A stretch of 32,044 nt of DNA, from the IMG/VR virus record IMGVR_UViG_3300036791_001909, positions 1-32,044 of that record; one strand, 5' to 3'. The position numbers and the translations under genes were made by a program. This DNA comes from a virus. The notes beneath the pieces are model-generated. The model was not told where the DNA came from and searched no databases. It saw nothing but the letters and a program-made list of their open reading frames with translations. This document shows, one piece after another, positions 19,673 to 30,925 of this stretch. Numbering within the stretch: position 1 is the stretch's first letter; each line of letters starts with the position of its first letter.

Positions 19673-21881
19673 TAATAGAATCCGTTTTGATATTGACGGG
19701 GATACGTCAGGTTTACAGCGTGCCTTACGACAAGGTACTTCGTCACTTGAAGAATTCGGTTCAAATGCTGGTGGTGTGATTGAAGATCTCACTGGTAACT
19801 TTAGTGGGCTTGCTGGTGGTTTTGGTACTGCAATGACGGGATTAGCGGGGGCTGCTGCAATCGGTATTGGTGGTCTTACTGCACTGGTTAATTCAAGCCG
19901 CGAATATGTTCGTGAAATGAATGAAATCAGTCGTAGTACTGGATTGTCTGTGATGCAGCTACAACAGCTATCAGCGGCGTTTAGTGGCCTTGGACTTGAA
20001 ATGGATAAGTTTGGGGATTTCGACAAGGATACACTTGATAAACTTGGGGATGCGTTCCGTGCTGGCGGTGGTGTATCGGATGATCTTAAAGAATATGGAT
20101 TAAATCTACAGGACTATAACAAGTACCTTAAACAAGCAGATGGCGGTATGCAGGCTGTTATTCATACTTTCTATGCGATGCGGGATGCAGGTAAGTCACA
20201 GGCCGAAATAGTCAACGTCATGGAAACATTGGCGAGTGATTCAAGCCACATGATCAGTACGCTACAGCAGTTCAATACTGAAGCCGATGCAATGACGTAC
20301 ATACAGGGTCAGAACGCCGCCGTGAGTAACGAGGCAGCGGCAAACTATGCAGAGTTCGATAAGAATCTGGATAAGCTGACTACCCGTATCAAAGGTACTA
20401 TCGCTGATGGTCTGAATCCACTCGTAGGGGCAATGAATGCAGTACTGGATGCAGCCAATCAGAAGCCCCATGAAGCAGGGCTATTTGAAGATCTGAACGA
20501 GAAGATTAAAACGTCGAAGGGGTCATTACAGGACTTTTTAGACATATGGGAAAAGCTACGCACCGCCGGGGCTTTAAACTATCAGGGTGCAGCCTTGCAA
20601 ACTGGCAGTATGGATAATGGCAAGCAGAGTGTGTACGCCAATGCTCAGGCCAATCTTGAAGGACTTGTGAACAACTTTCGTAATGACATAGCTACTGTTA
20701 CGGCTCCGCAAGGTGGCTGGAAAGACGAAGCCAAAGAACGTGAGGATGCTCAGAAGAAAGCCGATCAGCTACGGAAACAGGCTGAACAAGCTCAAAAGCA
20801 GGCTGATGCAAAAAGGTTACAGGCACAGCGTAATCTTGAAACGGCACTTGCTCAGGTCGGGGAAGAGGGCTTCAAAGTACGCCTACAGCAGTTCGACAGG
20901 CAACAGAAAGCCCTTCTTAAGACGATTACGGACAGTGCTCAGGTTATTGGAATATCACCAAAGCAATTTAAAGAATATGTCGATGCCGCAAATGCTTCTG
21001 GTACTAAACAACGTAATGATTTAATCAATTCAATGGTTGGTTATCAAGATCCCAATCAGGGTCTGAAAGATACAAATAGTTTAATTTCATCTGGTGTACT
21101 GAACAGTACTCAAAAATCATTCCTAACAGATCAGCAGAGTCAGCGTATCAATGGTGGTAGTCCCTTAAGTTATGATAATACCGATCAATTACTGAAAGAT
21201 AATCAGGATGCCATGAATGCAGAACTTCAGCAGAATGATTTATTACTGAAGGGGCATGAAGATTATGAAAAACGAAAGGCAGAGATTACGGCAAAATATA
21301 ATGCTCATGCTATCGATATCAGTAACCAGAATGCACAGCAACAATTGACTATTTTTAGTGATACGGCCCAATCCTTAAGTGATGGCATGGTAGCAGCGTT
21401 TGGTGAATCGTCAGGGGCAGCACAGGCGGCATTCGCATTGAGTAAGGGCATTACTATTGCTCAGACAGTACTCTCAATACAATCTGCATTAGCACAGACT
21501 CTTGCTACGCCGTGGCCCGCCAGCCTCGCAAATTACGCTCAGGTACTATCGTTAGGTATGAGCATTATCAGTACTGCCAAGGGGGCGGCAAGTGGGCAGT
21601 TCCACGGCGGTGTAGATGAATTGCCAGCAGGTATGGATAACAAAAGTTTTGTACTGAAAGCCGGTGAGCGTGTAGTACAGCCAGAAGCTAACAAGAAGCT
21701 GACTAAGTTCCTCGATACTCAGGAGAAAGGCGGTAGTAATGCTGGAGATATCACCGTCAACGCTCCCTTGATCATTCAGGGAGATGTTGCAGGTGATGAT
21801 AAGAAATTCAATGAAATGTTGAAGAAACACGCTAATAGCGTTACTCAGGCCGTGAGAAGCAGTCAGAGACGGAATACCTAA
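19662..21881 (+). CDS. Tape measure protein
   Basis: A 739-residue protein, by length and place the tape measure, with hydrophobic glycine/alanine stretches (GLAGGFGTAMTGLAGAAAIGIGG, about 49-73), a long coiled coil at about 355-410 (KKADQLRKQAEQAQKQADAK), and a C-terminus with GGVDELPAGMDNKSFVLKAGERVVQP, a motif common near tape measure ends. Its length sets tail length; 739 residues predict a tail somewhat shorter than lambda's. AGGAAAG lies upstream of ATG within the T frame. About 18 GTAC sites by eye. Confidence 0.9.
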   Translation: MANNNRIRFDIDGDTSGLQRALRQGTSSLEEFGSNAGGVIEDLTGNFSGLAGGFGTAMTGLAGAAAIGIGGLTALVNSSREYVREMNEISRSTGLSVMQLQQLSAAFSGLGLEMDKFGDFDKDTLDKLGDAFRAGGGVSDDLKEYGLNLQDYNKYLKQADGGMQAVIHTFYAMRDAGKSQAEIVNVMETLASDSSHMISTLQQFNTEADAMTYIQGQNAAVSNEAAANYAEFDKNLDKLTTRIKGTIADGLNPLVGAMNAVLDAANQKPHEAGLFEDLNEKIKTSKGSLQDFLDIWEKLRTAGALNYQGAALQTGSMDNGKQSVYANAQANLEGLVNNFRNDIATVTAPQGGWKDEAKEREDAQKKADQLRKQAEQAQKQADAKRLQAQRNLETALAQVGEEGFKVRLQQFDRQQKALLKTITDSAQVIGISPKQFKEYVDAANASGTKQRNDLINSMVGYQDPNQGLKDTNSLISSGVLNSTQKSFLTDQQSQRINGGSPLSYDNTDQLLKDNQDAMNAELQQNDLLLKGHEDYEKRKAEITAKYNAHAIDISNQNAQQQLTIFSDTAQSLSDGMVAAFGESSGAAQAAFALSKGITIAQTVLSIQSALAQTLATPWPASLANYAQVLSLGMSIISTAKGAASGQFHGGVDELPAGMDNKSFVLKAGERVVQPEANKKLTKFLDTQEKGGSNAGDITVNAPLIIQGDVAGDDKKFNEMLKKHANSVTQAVRSSQRRNT

Positions 21882-21891
21882 GAAATTCAAA

Positions 21892-22464
21892 TTAGGGATT
21901 TTCAGTGTGATGAGTCAAATAGTTAGATAGAGAGCTTGTCAAGCTATAAAGATTGTAATATTCATCTCTCATTAATTTAACCTTAGACGGTGAATAGTTG
22001 ATATTGAAGTCAAGTTGCGTAGAAAGGGTACGCAATCTTGATAATGAATAATAACTCTTCACTATCGCATCTACTTCTTTTTTAGGAAGTGATGCTAACT
22101 TTTCTAATTGTGAAAAATATACTTCATCATGCAAATAGGAAACGGCGGTTGCTACTCTTTTAATGGCTTCTGTATCTCCGGAAGGTAAAGGAATACAAAT
22201 TTCGTAAGTACCTAATACCTGAGAATCATCGCCGCCAGTTGCAAGAGCCATAAGGTTGTTGTTTATTTCGCTTAATAATATTACACGCATTTTAAAAACA
22301 TTATCTGAACTTTCCTTCCATTTATCATATGTGTTATAGCTTATTTGTGCTCCAAACAAAATCATAGCAACTATAACCGATGCTGCCTGCCAATCAAGCC
22401 TACTAAAAAAATTAAGAAAAGAGGTTTTCAAATAAATAAAGAAAGAAAATATTCGAGGTATCAA
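21892..22464 (-). CDS. Antisense membrane-anchored cargo protein within the tail operon
   Basis: A 190-residue frame on the minus strand between tape measure and tip genes. The start is TTG at 22464 with AAGGA about 8 bases upstream, one base away from the start of the plus-strand gene at 22466; the ribosome site of each lies in the other's start region. One membrane segment lies at about 27-45 (AASVIVAMILFGAQISYNT) and the rest is a helical soluble domain (EINNNLMALATGG, EVDAIVKSYYSLSRLR). Only one GTAC is present in 573 bases, unlike its neighbours, which suggests insertion. It is a moron-type gene; exclusion of other phages is a guess. Confidence 0.7.
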   Translation of the reverse strand: MIPRIFSFFIYLKTSFLNFFSRLDWQAASVIVAMILFGAQISYNTYDKWKESSDNVFKMRVILLSEINNNLMALATGGDDSQVLGTYEICIPLPSGDTEAIKRVATAVSYLHDEVYFSQLEKLASLPKKEVDAIVKSYYSLSRLRTLSTQLDFNINYSPSKVKLMRDEYYNLYSLTSSLSNYLTHHTENP

Positions 22465-22465
22465 A

Positions 22466-23023
22466 ATGGCATCCTTTTCAAACCAAATAAAAATAACAAA
22501 CTTCCAGATTAAAAGTACTGAACCTGTTTATTCAAATCAAACATGGACAGGTCAACGTATCATGAGAAGTACGGGTATTCAATACTATGAGATTCAATTT
22601 CAGTTAAGTTTCAATCCTTCCAGTATTGGAGAGGTTCAAAACTTTTTGGCTCAGTACTCACAGGGTAAATCCTTCACATTCTCACTCGGATTGATGGGTA
22701 CTTACAGGGGAGCACAGAGCGGGGCATTAACAAGTCAGTCAATCGCTTCAAAGGGTACAAGGGTAATCACTACTAATAATAGTTCAATGGCAGTCGGTGA
22801 GTTAATCCAGTTCACGAATCATAAAAAGATATACAGAATTATTGATCGTACCAGTACTTCATTAACCGTATTCCCTGTACTGCAAAATACCGTACAGGCG
22901 AATGAGGCTATTATCTATAACAACATTCAGATTGAAGCGGTATTAGATCCCGATAATGATTATACAATGCCTGTTGGCAACATCATGAATATCACATTAA
23001 AGGCCACGGAGAATATCATCTAA
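22466..23023 (+). CDS. Minor tail protein (gpM position)
   Basis: A 185-residue beta-rich protein with GAGGTATCAAA before ATG. It occupies the gpM place after the tape measure gene. The N-terminus (IKITNFQIKSTEPVYSNQTWTGQRIMRSTGIQYYEIQFQL) and the NTVQ/ITLKAT end look like a distal tail ring subunit with an inserted domain (about 85-150, KGTRVITTNNSSMAVGELIQF, like a small beta barrel). It would connect the tube to the tip complex. Its stop overlaps the next start (TAATGG). Confidence 0.6.
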   Translation: MASFSNQIKITNFQIKSTEPVYSNQTWTGQRIMRSTGIQYYEIQFQLSFNPSSIGEVQNFLAQYSQGKSFTFSLGLMGTYRGAQSGALTSQSIASKGTRVITTNNSSMAVGELIQFTNHKKIYRIIDRTSTSLTVFPVLQNTVQANEAIIYNNIQIEAVLDPDNDYTMPVGNIMNITLKATENII

Positions 23024-23646
23024 TGGACGAGAGTATTTTAACTAACGCAACATTATTGAAGTACTGGAAGTTAGTTCGCGGCACGACTAAAACACGCCTC
23101 AGTGTCATGGATGTAATGAGTTTAGGCGTTCACGTTACCTGCTTCGATGTACTACCGAAAGGTACAAATGGTTTTCACTGGACTGATTCACTTATTGATA
23201 TTGATCTGAATGGCAACAAGTACATTAGCTTTCCCGATATTATTAGTGGTTCATTGCCTTCTTTCAGCGAACAGAAGGGGATCAACAACGATGCGATTAA
23301 CTTCAAAATTAGTAATGTGAATACGAGTGTAAGAGCACTTGCTTTAGGGGGCTTCCTTAAAGATGCACAGATGAATATTACACTCGTTATCCTGAATCCC
23401 TATGACAGTACTGTATTGTACTCAATGCTTATGTTCTCAGGATTTATTGATTACATTCAGGCAGTAGCCGATCCAAATGAAAAAACTAATGAAATGACGG
23501 TTTACGTGAATAGCATTTATAAGAAGCTGGACAGACAGCCGCCATTGATTGCCGCCAATTCAGTATATCAATCTCTCTATAAAGGGGATGAATACTTTAG
23601 TTTATTAGGACAGGTGAATCAGGATCAAACATGGAGATATAAATGA
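23023..23646 (+). CDS. Minor tail/tip protein (gpL position, hub-like)
   Basis: A 207-residue protein starting at the TAATGG overlap. DVMSLGVHVTCFDVLPKGTNGFHW, KYISFPDIISGSLPSF and NFKISNVNTSVRALALGG suggest a hub protein of the DUF2163-like or gpL class, located before an NlpC/P60-like peptidase exactly as in many siphophages and gene transfer agents. The cysteine set of lambda gpL is not visible (one Cys only). The stop overlaps the next start (ATGATG). Confidence 0.55.
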   Translation: MDESILTNATLLKYWKLVRGTTKTRLSVMDVMSLGVHVTCFDVLPKGTNGFHWTDSLIDIDLNGNKYISFPDIISGSLPSFSEQKGINNDAINFKISNVNTSVRALALGGFLKDAQMNITLVILNPYDSTVLYSMLMFSGFIDYIQAVADPNEKTNEMTVYVNSIYKKLDRQPPLIAANSVYQSLYKGDEYFSLLGQVNQDQTWRYK

Positions 23647-24027
23647 TGCATAACGAATTAATGAAAATAATTCAGTACTCAATAGACAACCCCTATAAGT
23701 ATGGTGATAACGATTGTAATCTGATAGTACTCCGCATTATTGATCTATTCACTGGCGGTATCCTTGCGAATCGCCAATATACGAGCGTTAAAGAGGGTAT
23801 AGCAGGACTTAAAAAGGAAGGGTGGGATCATACTGGTCAAATAGTTGAACAGTACTGTGATGAGGTACAGCACGTTATAGACGGTGATATCTGGTTAGAT
23901 CCCGATAATCCATTGGTTATGGCAGTAGTTGTATCAGGTCGAGTACTTGGGGTGAATGAAAGCCATGATGGCTTTGAACTTCATCCAAAACCAATAAATG
24001 GAACATTTTACAGAGTAAGGAAACATA

Positions 24028-24035
<8 letters not shown>
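23643..24035 (+). CDS. Tail-tip cysteine peptidase, NlpC/P60-like (DUF6950 type)
   Basis: A 130-residue protein with YKYGDNDCNLIV at about 19-30, the 'Y.YG..DC' motif whose cysteine is the nucleophile in NlpC/P60 and related phage peptidases. The DUF6950-like pattern continues with a histidine candidate (NESHDGFELHPKPI). Lambda's equivalent is gpK. It would cut peptidoglycan peptides during DNA entry. Its end overlaps the start of the tip gene (ATG at 24028). Confidence 0.65.
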
Positions 24036-27502
<3,467 letters not shown>

Positions 27503-27503
<1 letters not shown>

Positions 27504-27802
27504 TGGCACAGGGTTTACAATGCTGGGATGCATCTGGACGATTAATTGTCGATATTGGTGATTACAATATGCGGTATATGGGTTCAATCAATCTTAATGT
27601 ATCGGTTGGTAGTACTACATCATGGAGTATAGCCTGGTCGGGTATGCGTCCTACGGGTTGGTTAGCAGTAATGCGAGTGAGTCAGTACTGGAATGAATTT
27701 TACTGTATTCCGGGTACTAATGCTTTCACCGTTCAATATCTTCCAGTGAGTGGAGTTTATGCCCAAACTTTAACATTCGATATATACAAATATGACGTGT
27801 AA
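27503..27802 (+). CDS. Small tail-tip accessory protein, DUF6453-like
   Basis: The ATG at 27503 overlaps the stop of the tip gene (TAATG); a GTG at 27497 is not favoured. The 99-residue product begins AQGLQCWDASGRLIVDIGDYNMRYMGS, a pattern seen in small phage proteins that follow gpJ-like genes (DUF6453 type), and is all beta strands. It shares the 'V(Y/W)...G.L..D' opening with the next gene. A decoration of the tip or a fibre cap is possible; no function is established from sequence. Confidence 0.6.
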
Positions 27803-27810
27803 GGATCACT

Positions 27811-28458
27811 ATGTCAGGTTTTCAGGTTTACAATTCAGCAGGTGCTCTTACGATTGATTCCGATAATAAATCGGTCGTAATGAGTTCCGTTAAAGCAATG
27901 GGTACACTCTCAGACACAGGTTACTATCTCATTAACAGTGCTTTTGGTAACGGGAGTACATTAGGGTATTTGCCCCTAAATTTCTTCCCCAATACGGGGC
28001 TACGCTGGTTCCAGCTACAGACGAATGGAAAGTACTGTTTTCCCGGTTCGGCAATGTTCGAAGCAGGTTCAGGGCGGTTCATGCTATCCAGTAATACCAC
28101 GGCTCTTACATCAGGCTATCTCGATGTATATAACAGTGCTGGAACGTTGATCTGGTCTGCTGCAAGTGCGGGTACAATGCCACGTATTCAGGATTTTTTT
28201 ACTGTACCATCCTCTCATGATCTCGGTACTGCCTTGACGATTACGACGAGTTTTGCCGATCCGTGGATATGCATTAGTCAGTGTCCAGGCAACATTTCGG
28301 ATGATGGAGAATCAACGGGATATTCAGGAGTTCTTATTAAGAGGAATAGCAGTACGTCATTCTCTTTACAGTATGTGAATAAGAACCAGAAGACGTATCG
28401 ACAGGCAATGGGGAACAGTGGTTTTCAAATTGCTTTAGCAAGTTTCACTGGCTACTGA
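27811..28458 (+). CDS. Tail-tip accessory protein, DUF6453-like, 215 aa
   Basis: AAGGATCACT precedes the ATG. The opening SGFQVYNSAGALTIDSDNKSVVM matches the style of the previous gene and of DUF6453 proteins, and the phrase VYNSAGTLIWSA recurs in the middle, suggesting an internal repeat. The rest is beta-rich with no known catalytic motif. Expected to be a structural part of the tip or a small host-contact protein. Confidence 0.6.
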   Translation: MSGFQVYNSAGALTIDSDNKSVVMSSVKAMGTLSDTGYYLINSAFGNGSTLGYLPLNFFPNTGLRWFQLQTNGKYCFPGSAMFEAGSGRFMLSSNTTALTSGYLDVYNSAGTLIWSAASAGTMPRIQDFFTVPSSHDLGTALTITTSFADPWICISQCPGNISDDGESTGYSGVLIKRNSSTSFSLQYVNKNQKTYRQAMGNSGFQIALASFTGY

Positions 28459-28495
28459 TATAAATACTCATAATAACAATAATAAGGCATAATAT

Positions 28496-28768
28496 ATGGA
28501 TTTCGGTACTATTGTTGCTCTTGTTATCGCTGGCCTTGGTTTTCTTTATACGATATTCCGTGACAGTTCTTCTGATACTGAAGATTTACTCACGCGAGTT
28601 TCGCAGATTGAAGCAAAGATACAACTACACAGTAGCAGTATAGACCGCCTCGAAACAGAGCAGGATGAAATGAAGAAGACATTACGTAATCTCGAAGATC
28701 AAATTCATCAATTGGATTTGAAGATTGAGCGTATTCTGACAATTCTCGAAAAGACAAAAGGGGCGTAA
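28496..28768 (+). CDS. TM-anchored coiled-coil protein, XhlA-like
   Basis: A 90-residue protein with AAGGCATAAT before ATG. Residues 4-22 (GTIVALVIAGLGFLYTIF) are a membrane segment; residues 28-88 form a coiled coil (RVSQIEAKIQLHSSSIDRLETEQDEMKKTLRNLEDQIHQ...). This layout resembles haemolysin XhlA-like phage proteins that work with holins. Its place directly before the lysozyme (convergent) supports a lysis role. The stop lies in a bidirectional terminator. Confidence 0.6.
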   Translation: MDFGTIVALVIAGLGFLYTIFRDSSSDTEDLLTRVSQIEAKIQLHSSSIDRLETEQDEMKKTLRNLEDQIHQLDLKIERILTILEKTKGA

Positions 28769-28777
28769 TGCCCCTTT
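28757..28777. terminator. Bidirectional terminator
   Basis: AAAGGGGC / GCCCCTTT, 8 bp with a 5-nt loop, followed by GTTATTTT on the plus side and preceded by an A-rich run. It lies between the convergent XhlA-like and lysozyme genes. Confidence 0.75.
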
Positions 28778-28778
28778 G

Positions 28779-29222
28779 TTATTTTAATTGATTATTCATA
28801 TCTCTTACCCGGTTTGGTGTTTGCCTGTACCATAATGAATCAACAGACTCACGCCGCATACCATCTCGATCTCCCGCCTTTGCTGCTGCCAGTAGCTTTC
28901 TAAATTTACTTACGCCATTCACCCCTAACTGAAAAATCATGATGATCAGATAGTCCTCAATGTCGGCAGGAAGAGTACCTAAACGTAGAGTACTTAATCC
29001 TGTTCGGGCGATAGCAATATCCTTATCAAGTAACGTTTCTGCATCATTCGGGGATAATCCCGTACTGAAACGTTCCTCTGATTTGATTAAATGTCCATAC
29101 CCAATAGTACTGAATCCCAATGAGTCAGAGTATGGGAAGAACTTTCCATTACGGAAGTAACCCGATTTTGTCTGGTAGGCAATCGTACCTTCATATTCCT
29201 TAAGTCTACTTTTTAAATCCAT
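28779..29222 (-). CDS. Endolysin, T4-type lysozyme (GH24)
   Basis: A 147-residue lysozyme on the minus strand. Glu11 in LKEYEGT, Asp33 and Thr39 in PYSDSLGFSTIGYGH correspond to the T4 lysozyme catalytic triad Glu11-Asp20-Thr26, with the same six-residue Asp-to-Thr spacing and a 13-residue insertion between Glu and Asp. It hydrolyses the glycan strands of peptidoglycan. No signal peptide or signal anchor is visible, so release needs a holin. It is transcribed against the tail operon, which is unusual for a late lysis gene and implies its own promoter in the 40 bases shared with the next gene. Confidence 0.9.
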   Translation of the reverse strand: MDLKSRLKEYEGTIAYQTKSGYFRNGKFFPYSDSLGFSTIGYGHLIKSEERFSTGLSPNDAETLLDKDIAIARTGLSTLRLGTLPADIEDYLIIMIFQLGVNGVSKFRKLLAAAKAGDRDGMRRESVDSLWYRQTPNRVRDMNNQLK

Positions 29223-29224
29223 TT

Positions 29225-29261
29225 ACTAAATACCTGTATAAATTACATATGGGTATTTAGT
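29225..29261. repeat. 10-bp inverted repeat in the divergent start region
   Basis: ACTAAATACC (29225-29234) and GGTATTTAGT (29252-29261), 17-base loop. The arms contain the presumed ribosome sites of both divergent genes, so each start is preceded by the same GGTATTTAGT. Confidence 0.6.
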
Positions 29262-29262
29262 G

Positions 29263-29712
29263 ATGAGAATTAATAACAACTGGACGATGTTCGCTCCAGA
29301 ACAATGGAATATCAGAGAAGTAAATGAAGGTCTGTACTGTTCATTTGTATACTTAATTGAATTTCCTGAAACGGGAGAGTACTACTTCGGAAAGAAGCAG
29401 ATATATAAAGGTATCAAAGACATTTCAAAACTTAAAAGCACTTCAACGGAAAGTAACTGGATGGATTATACGGGGAGCAGTAAAAGTGTAAATGCCATGA
29501 TTGATTCAGGTATGGAGTACTCAAAAAGGATTCTGTACTGTTTTAAGACAGATGCCGAAGCTACTTTGATTGAAACTGCATTGATTAGCTATTATGGCTT
29601 ACATCCTGACAATCTCAATAAAGCCATTCTGTGTAAATCCCGATTGCCAAAGAATCGAATTGAATTGTTCCGGGTGCTACATAGTTTGATTGAAATGTTG
29701 GGAGTGAGGTAA
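29263..29712 (+). CDS. GIY-YIG-like endonuclease (SegE-like)
   Basis: ATG 29263 is chosen over a GTG at 29260; the product has 149 residues. FVYLIEFPETGEYYFGKKQ aligns with the two strands of the GIY-YIG fold (VYL and YFG in place of GIY and YIG); MDYTGSSKSV follows, then EATLIETALISYYG with the catalytic Glu and LNKA with the Asn. It is similar in layout to free-standing phage homing nucleases of the Seg type. It could mobilise itself or a neighbouring intron. The altered GIY/YIG motifs leave activity uncertain. Confidence 0.6.
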   Translation: MRINNNWTMFAPEQWNIREVNEGLYCSFVYLIEFPETGEYYFGKKQIYKGIKDISKLKSTSTESNWMDYTGSSKSVNAMIDSGMEYSKRILYCFKTDAEATLIETALISYYGLHPDNLNKAILCKSRLPKNRIELFRVLHSLIEMLGVR

Positions 29713-29714
29713 AT

Positions 29715-30284
29715 ATGATTAGAGGCAGAATAACAGGACTGAATAATGCAACAACCTATCTTAATACTACAGGTCAACGTCTCGGACGTGATTTTCAGAA
29801 TGAAATAATCAAAAGGTCAAGGTCGTTATCAACCAAAATGCAAATGGATTTAAACAATGCAATCGATAAAGGAGCAGTACCTTTCACTCAACGTTCCATT
29901 CTCTTTATGTACAAGAAAGTTGGTAATGGTGTTCACAGTACTATTCTCGTGAAGGATCTACAGGCGAAGTACTTATATGACGTTCTTGTTCAGGAAAAGT
30001 CCATTGATAAGTTTGTACCAACGAGTAAAGCACGTCTTGATCGGTTCGGTAACATTGCAGGACTGAAACGTAATCTATCAAATGGGCGTTATAAGGTCAT
30101 TAAAGGAAAGAATGGTAAAAAGCGATTGATTGATACCAGTCAGAAGAAGAAAGAAAAGCGAGTAATTGGATTGCGTGAAAGTAAGAGACGTAAAATCATT
30201 TATGATTTCTATACAGAAGCAGAGAAGGGGGCAAGACTTGTTCTCGCAGGTATACAGGGATCGTTTGTTATAAAAAAGGGATAA
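29715..30284 (+). CDS. Possible gpZ-like tail completion protein, displaced
   Basis: A 189-residue basic protein with GAGGTAAAT before ATG. RGRITGLNNATTYLNTTGQRLGRDF, the long basic middle (RYKVIKGKNGKKRLIDTSQKKKEKR) and the C-terminal helix (YDFYTEAEKGARLVLAGI) resemble lambda gpZ and similar neck proteins in size, charge and order. gpZ is missing from its usual place between the completion genes and the tube gene. If correct, the gene has moved to the end of the late operon. The similarity is by pattern only and it may be an unrelated DNA- or RNA-binding protein. Confidence 0.4.
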   Translation: MIRGRITGLNNATTYLNTTGQRLGRDFQNEIIKRSRSLSTKMQMDLNNAIDKGAVPFTQRSILFMYKKVGNGVHSTILVKDLQAKYLYDVLVQEKSIDKFVPTSKARLDRFGNIAGLKRNLSNGRYKVIKGKNGKKRLIDTSQKKKEKRVIGLRESKRRKIIYDFYTEAEKGARLVLAGIQGSFVIKKG

Positions 30285-30285
30285 T

Positions 30286-30597
30286 ATGAATTTTGAAGAA
30301 CACTATGGTGAACTTACGAGTGAGATAAAACTTAATGGTACTACGCCAGATGGAAATAGTATGCCAATCAATAAGTGCTTTCTCGGAAAGAAGTTCCAGA
30401 AGCAATTGAAGAAAGCAGATATTCAGATTGAGTGTTTTATGAATGTCTGCTACGAGAAAAAACAGAATTTTAATGATGGTGAAGTACTCACATGGTCACT
30501 ACAGGGTGATGAGATCGATGTGTACTTAATCGAAAGTAAAAAGTTATTTGTAAAGGGAAAGCACTTTTGGGTATATGCCGTGGGGATTATTGAATGA
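30286..30597 (+). CDS. Unrecognised 103-aa late protein
   Basis: AAAGGGATAAT precedes the ATG. The sequence (MNFEEHYGELTSEIKLNG...) mixes helix and strands, with two cysteines near the middle and an end FWVYAVGIIE-TGA that overlaps the holin-like start (ATGA). Tight coupling implies co-expression with the genes on both sides. No family is recognised. Confidence 0.65.
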   Translation: MNFEEHYGELTSEIKLNGTTPDGNSMPINKCFLGKKFQKQLKKADIQIECFMNVCYEKKQNFNDGEVLTWSLQGDEIDVYLIESKKLFVKGKHFWVYAVGIIE

Positions 30598-30887
30598 TTA
30601 GTATATTGATTGACTTTCTGAAATCAGGATTGGATTTTTTCATTAAGAAGAAAAGTATTGAACAGGAAGTAAAGAAAACGAATGCTGAAGGGCAGATTGA
30701 AACGAATAAAGAAGAGATTGAAAAGGTAACATTTCACTGGCGTAATGCCCTCGGTTTTGTACTAACCCTTATCATTCTCTATAACTGGATCATAGTACCA
30801 GTACTTGATGCATTTGGTATTGTAGTTATTCAAGTACCTTTAGGGCAACTATTACAAGTACTATTGATTATGGTTGGTGGAAGTTAA
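30594..30887 (+). CDS. Holin-like membrane protein
   Basis: A 97-residue protein starting at an ATGA overlap. A charged coiled stretch (KKKSIEQEVKKTNAEGQIETNKEEIEK) is followed by TFHWRNALGFVLTLIILYNWIIVPVLDAFG and VPLGQLLQVLLIMVGG, two to three membrane segments. The 'WRN...YN..V.P' pattern resembles 3-TM holins of the gene-transfer-agent type (PF11351). It would permit the signal-less lysozyme to reach the periplasm. The stop lies inside a strong terminator. Confidence 0.65.
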   Translation: MISILIDFLKSGLDFFIKKKSIEQEVKKTNAEGQIETNKEEIEKVTFHWRNALGFVLTLIILYNWIIVPVLDAFGIVVIQVPLGQLLQVLLIMVGGS

Positions 30888-30917
30888 AAGTAGCATTACC
30901 ACTAATGCTACTTTTAA
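30884..30917. terminator. Strong bidirectional terminator
   Basis: A perfect 15-bp stem TTAAAAGTAGCATTA / TAATGCTACTTTTAA with a 4-nt CCAC loop. The plus-strand TTTT and the minus-strand TTTT both follow the G-C part of the stem. It closes the late operon and the convergent DUF3800 gene. Confidence 0.85.
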
Positions 30918-30925
30918 TGGGCTAA

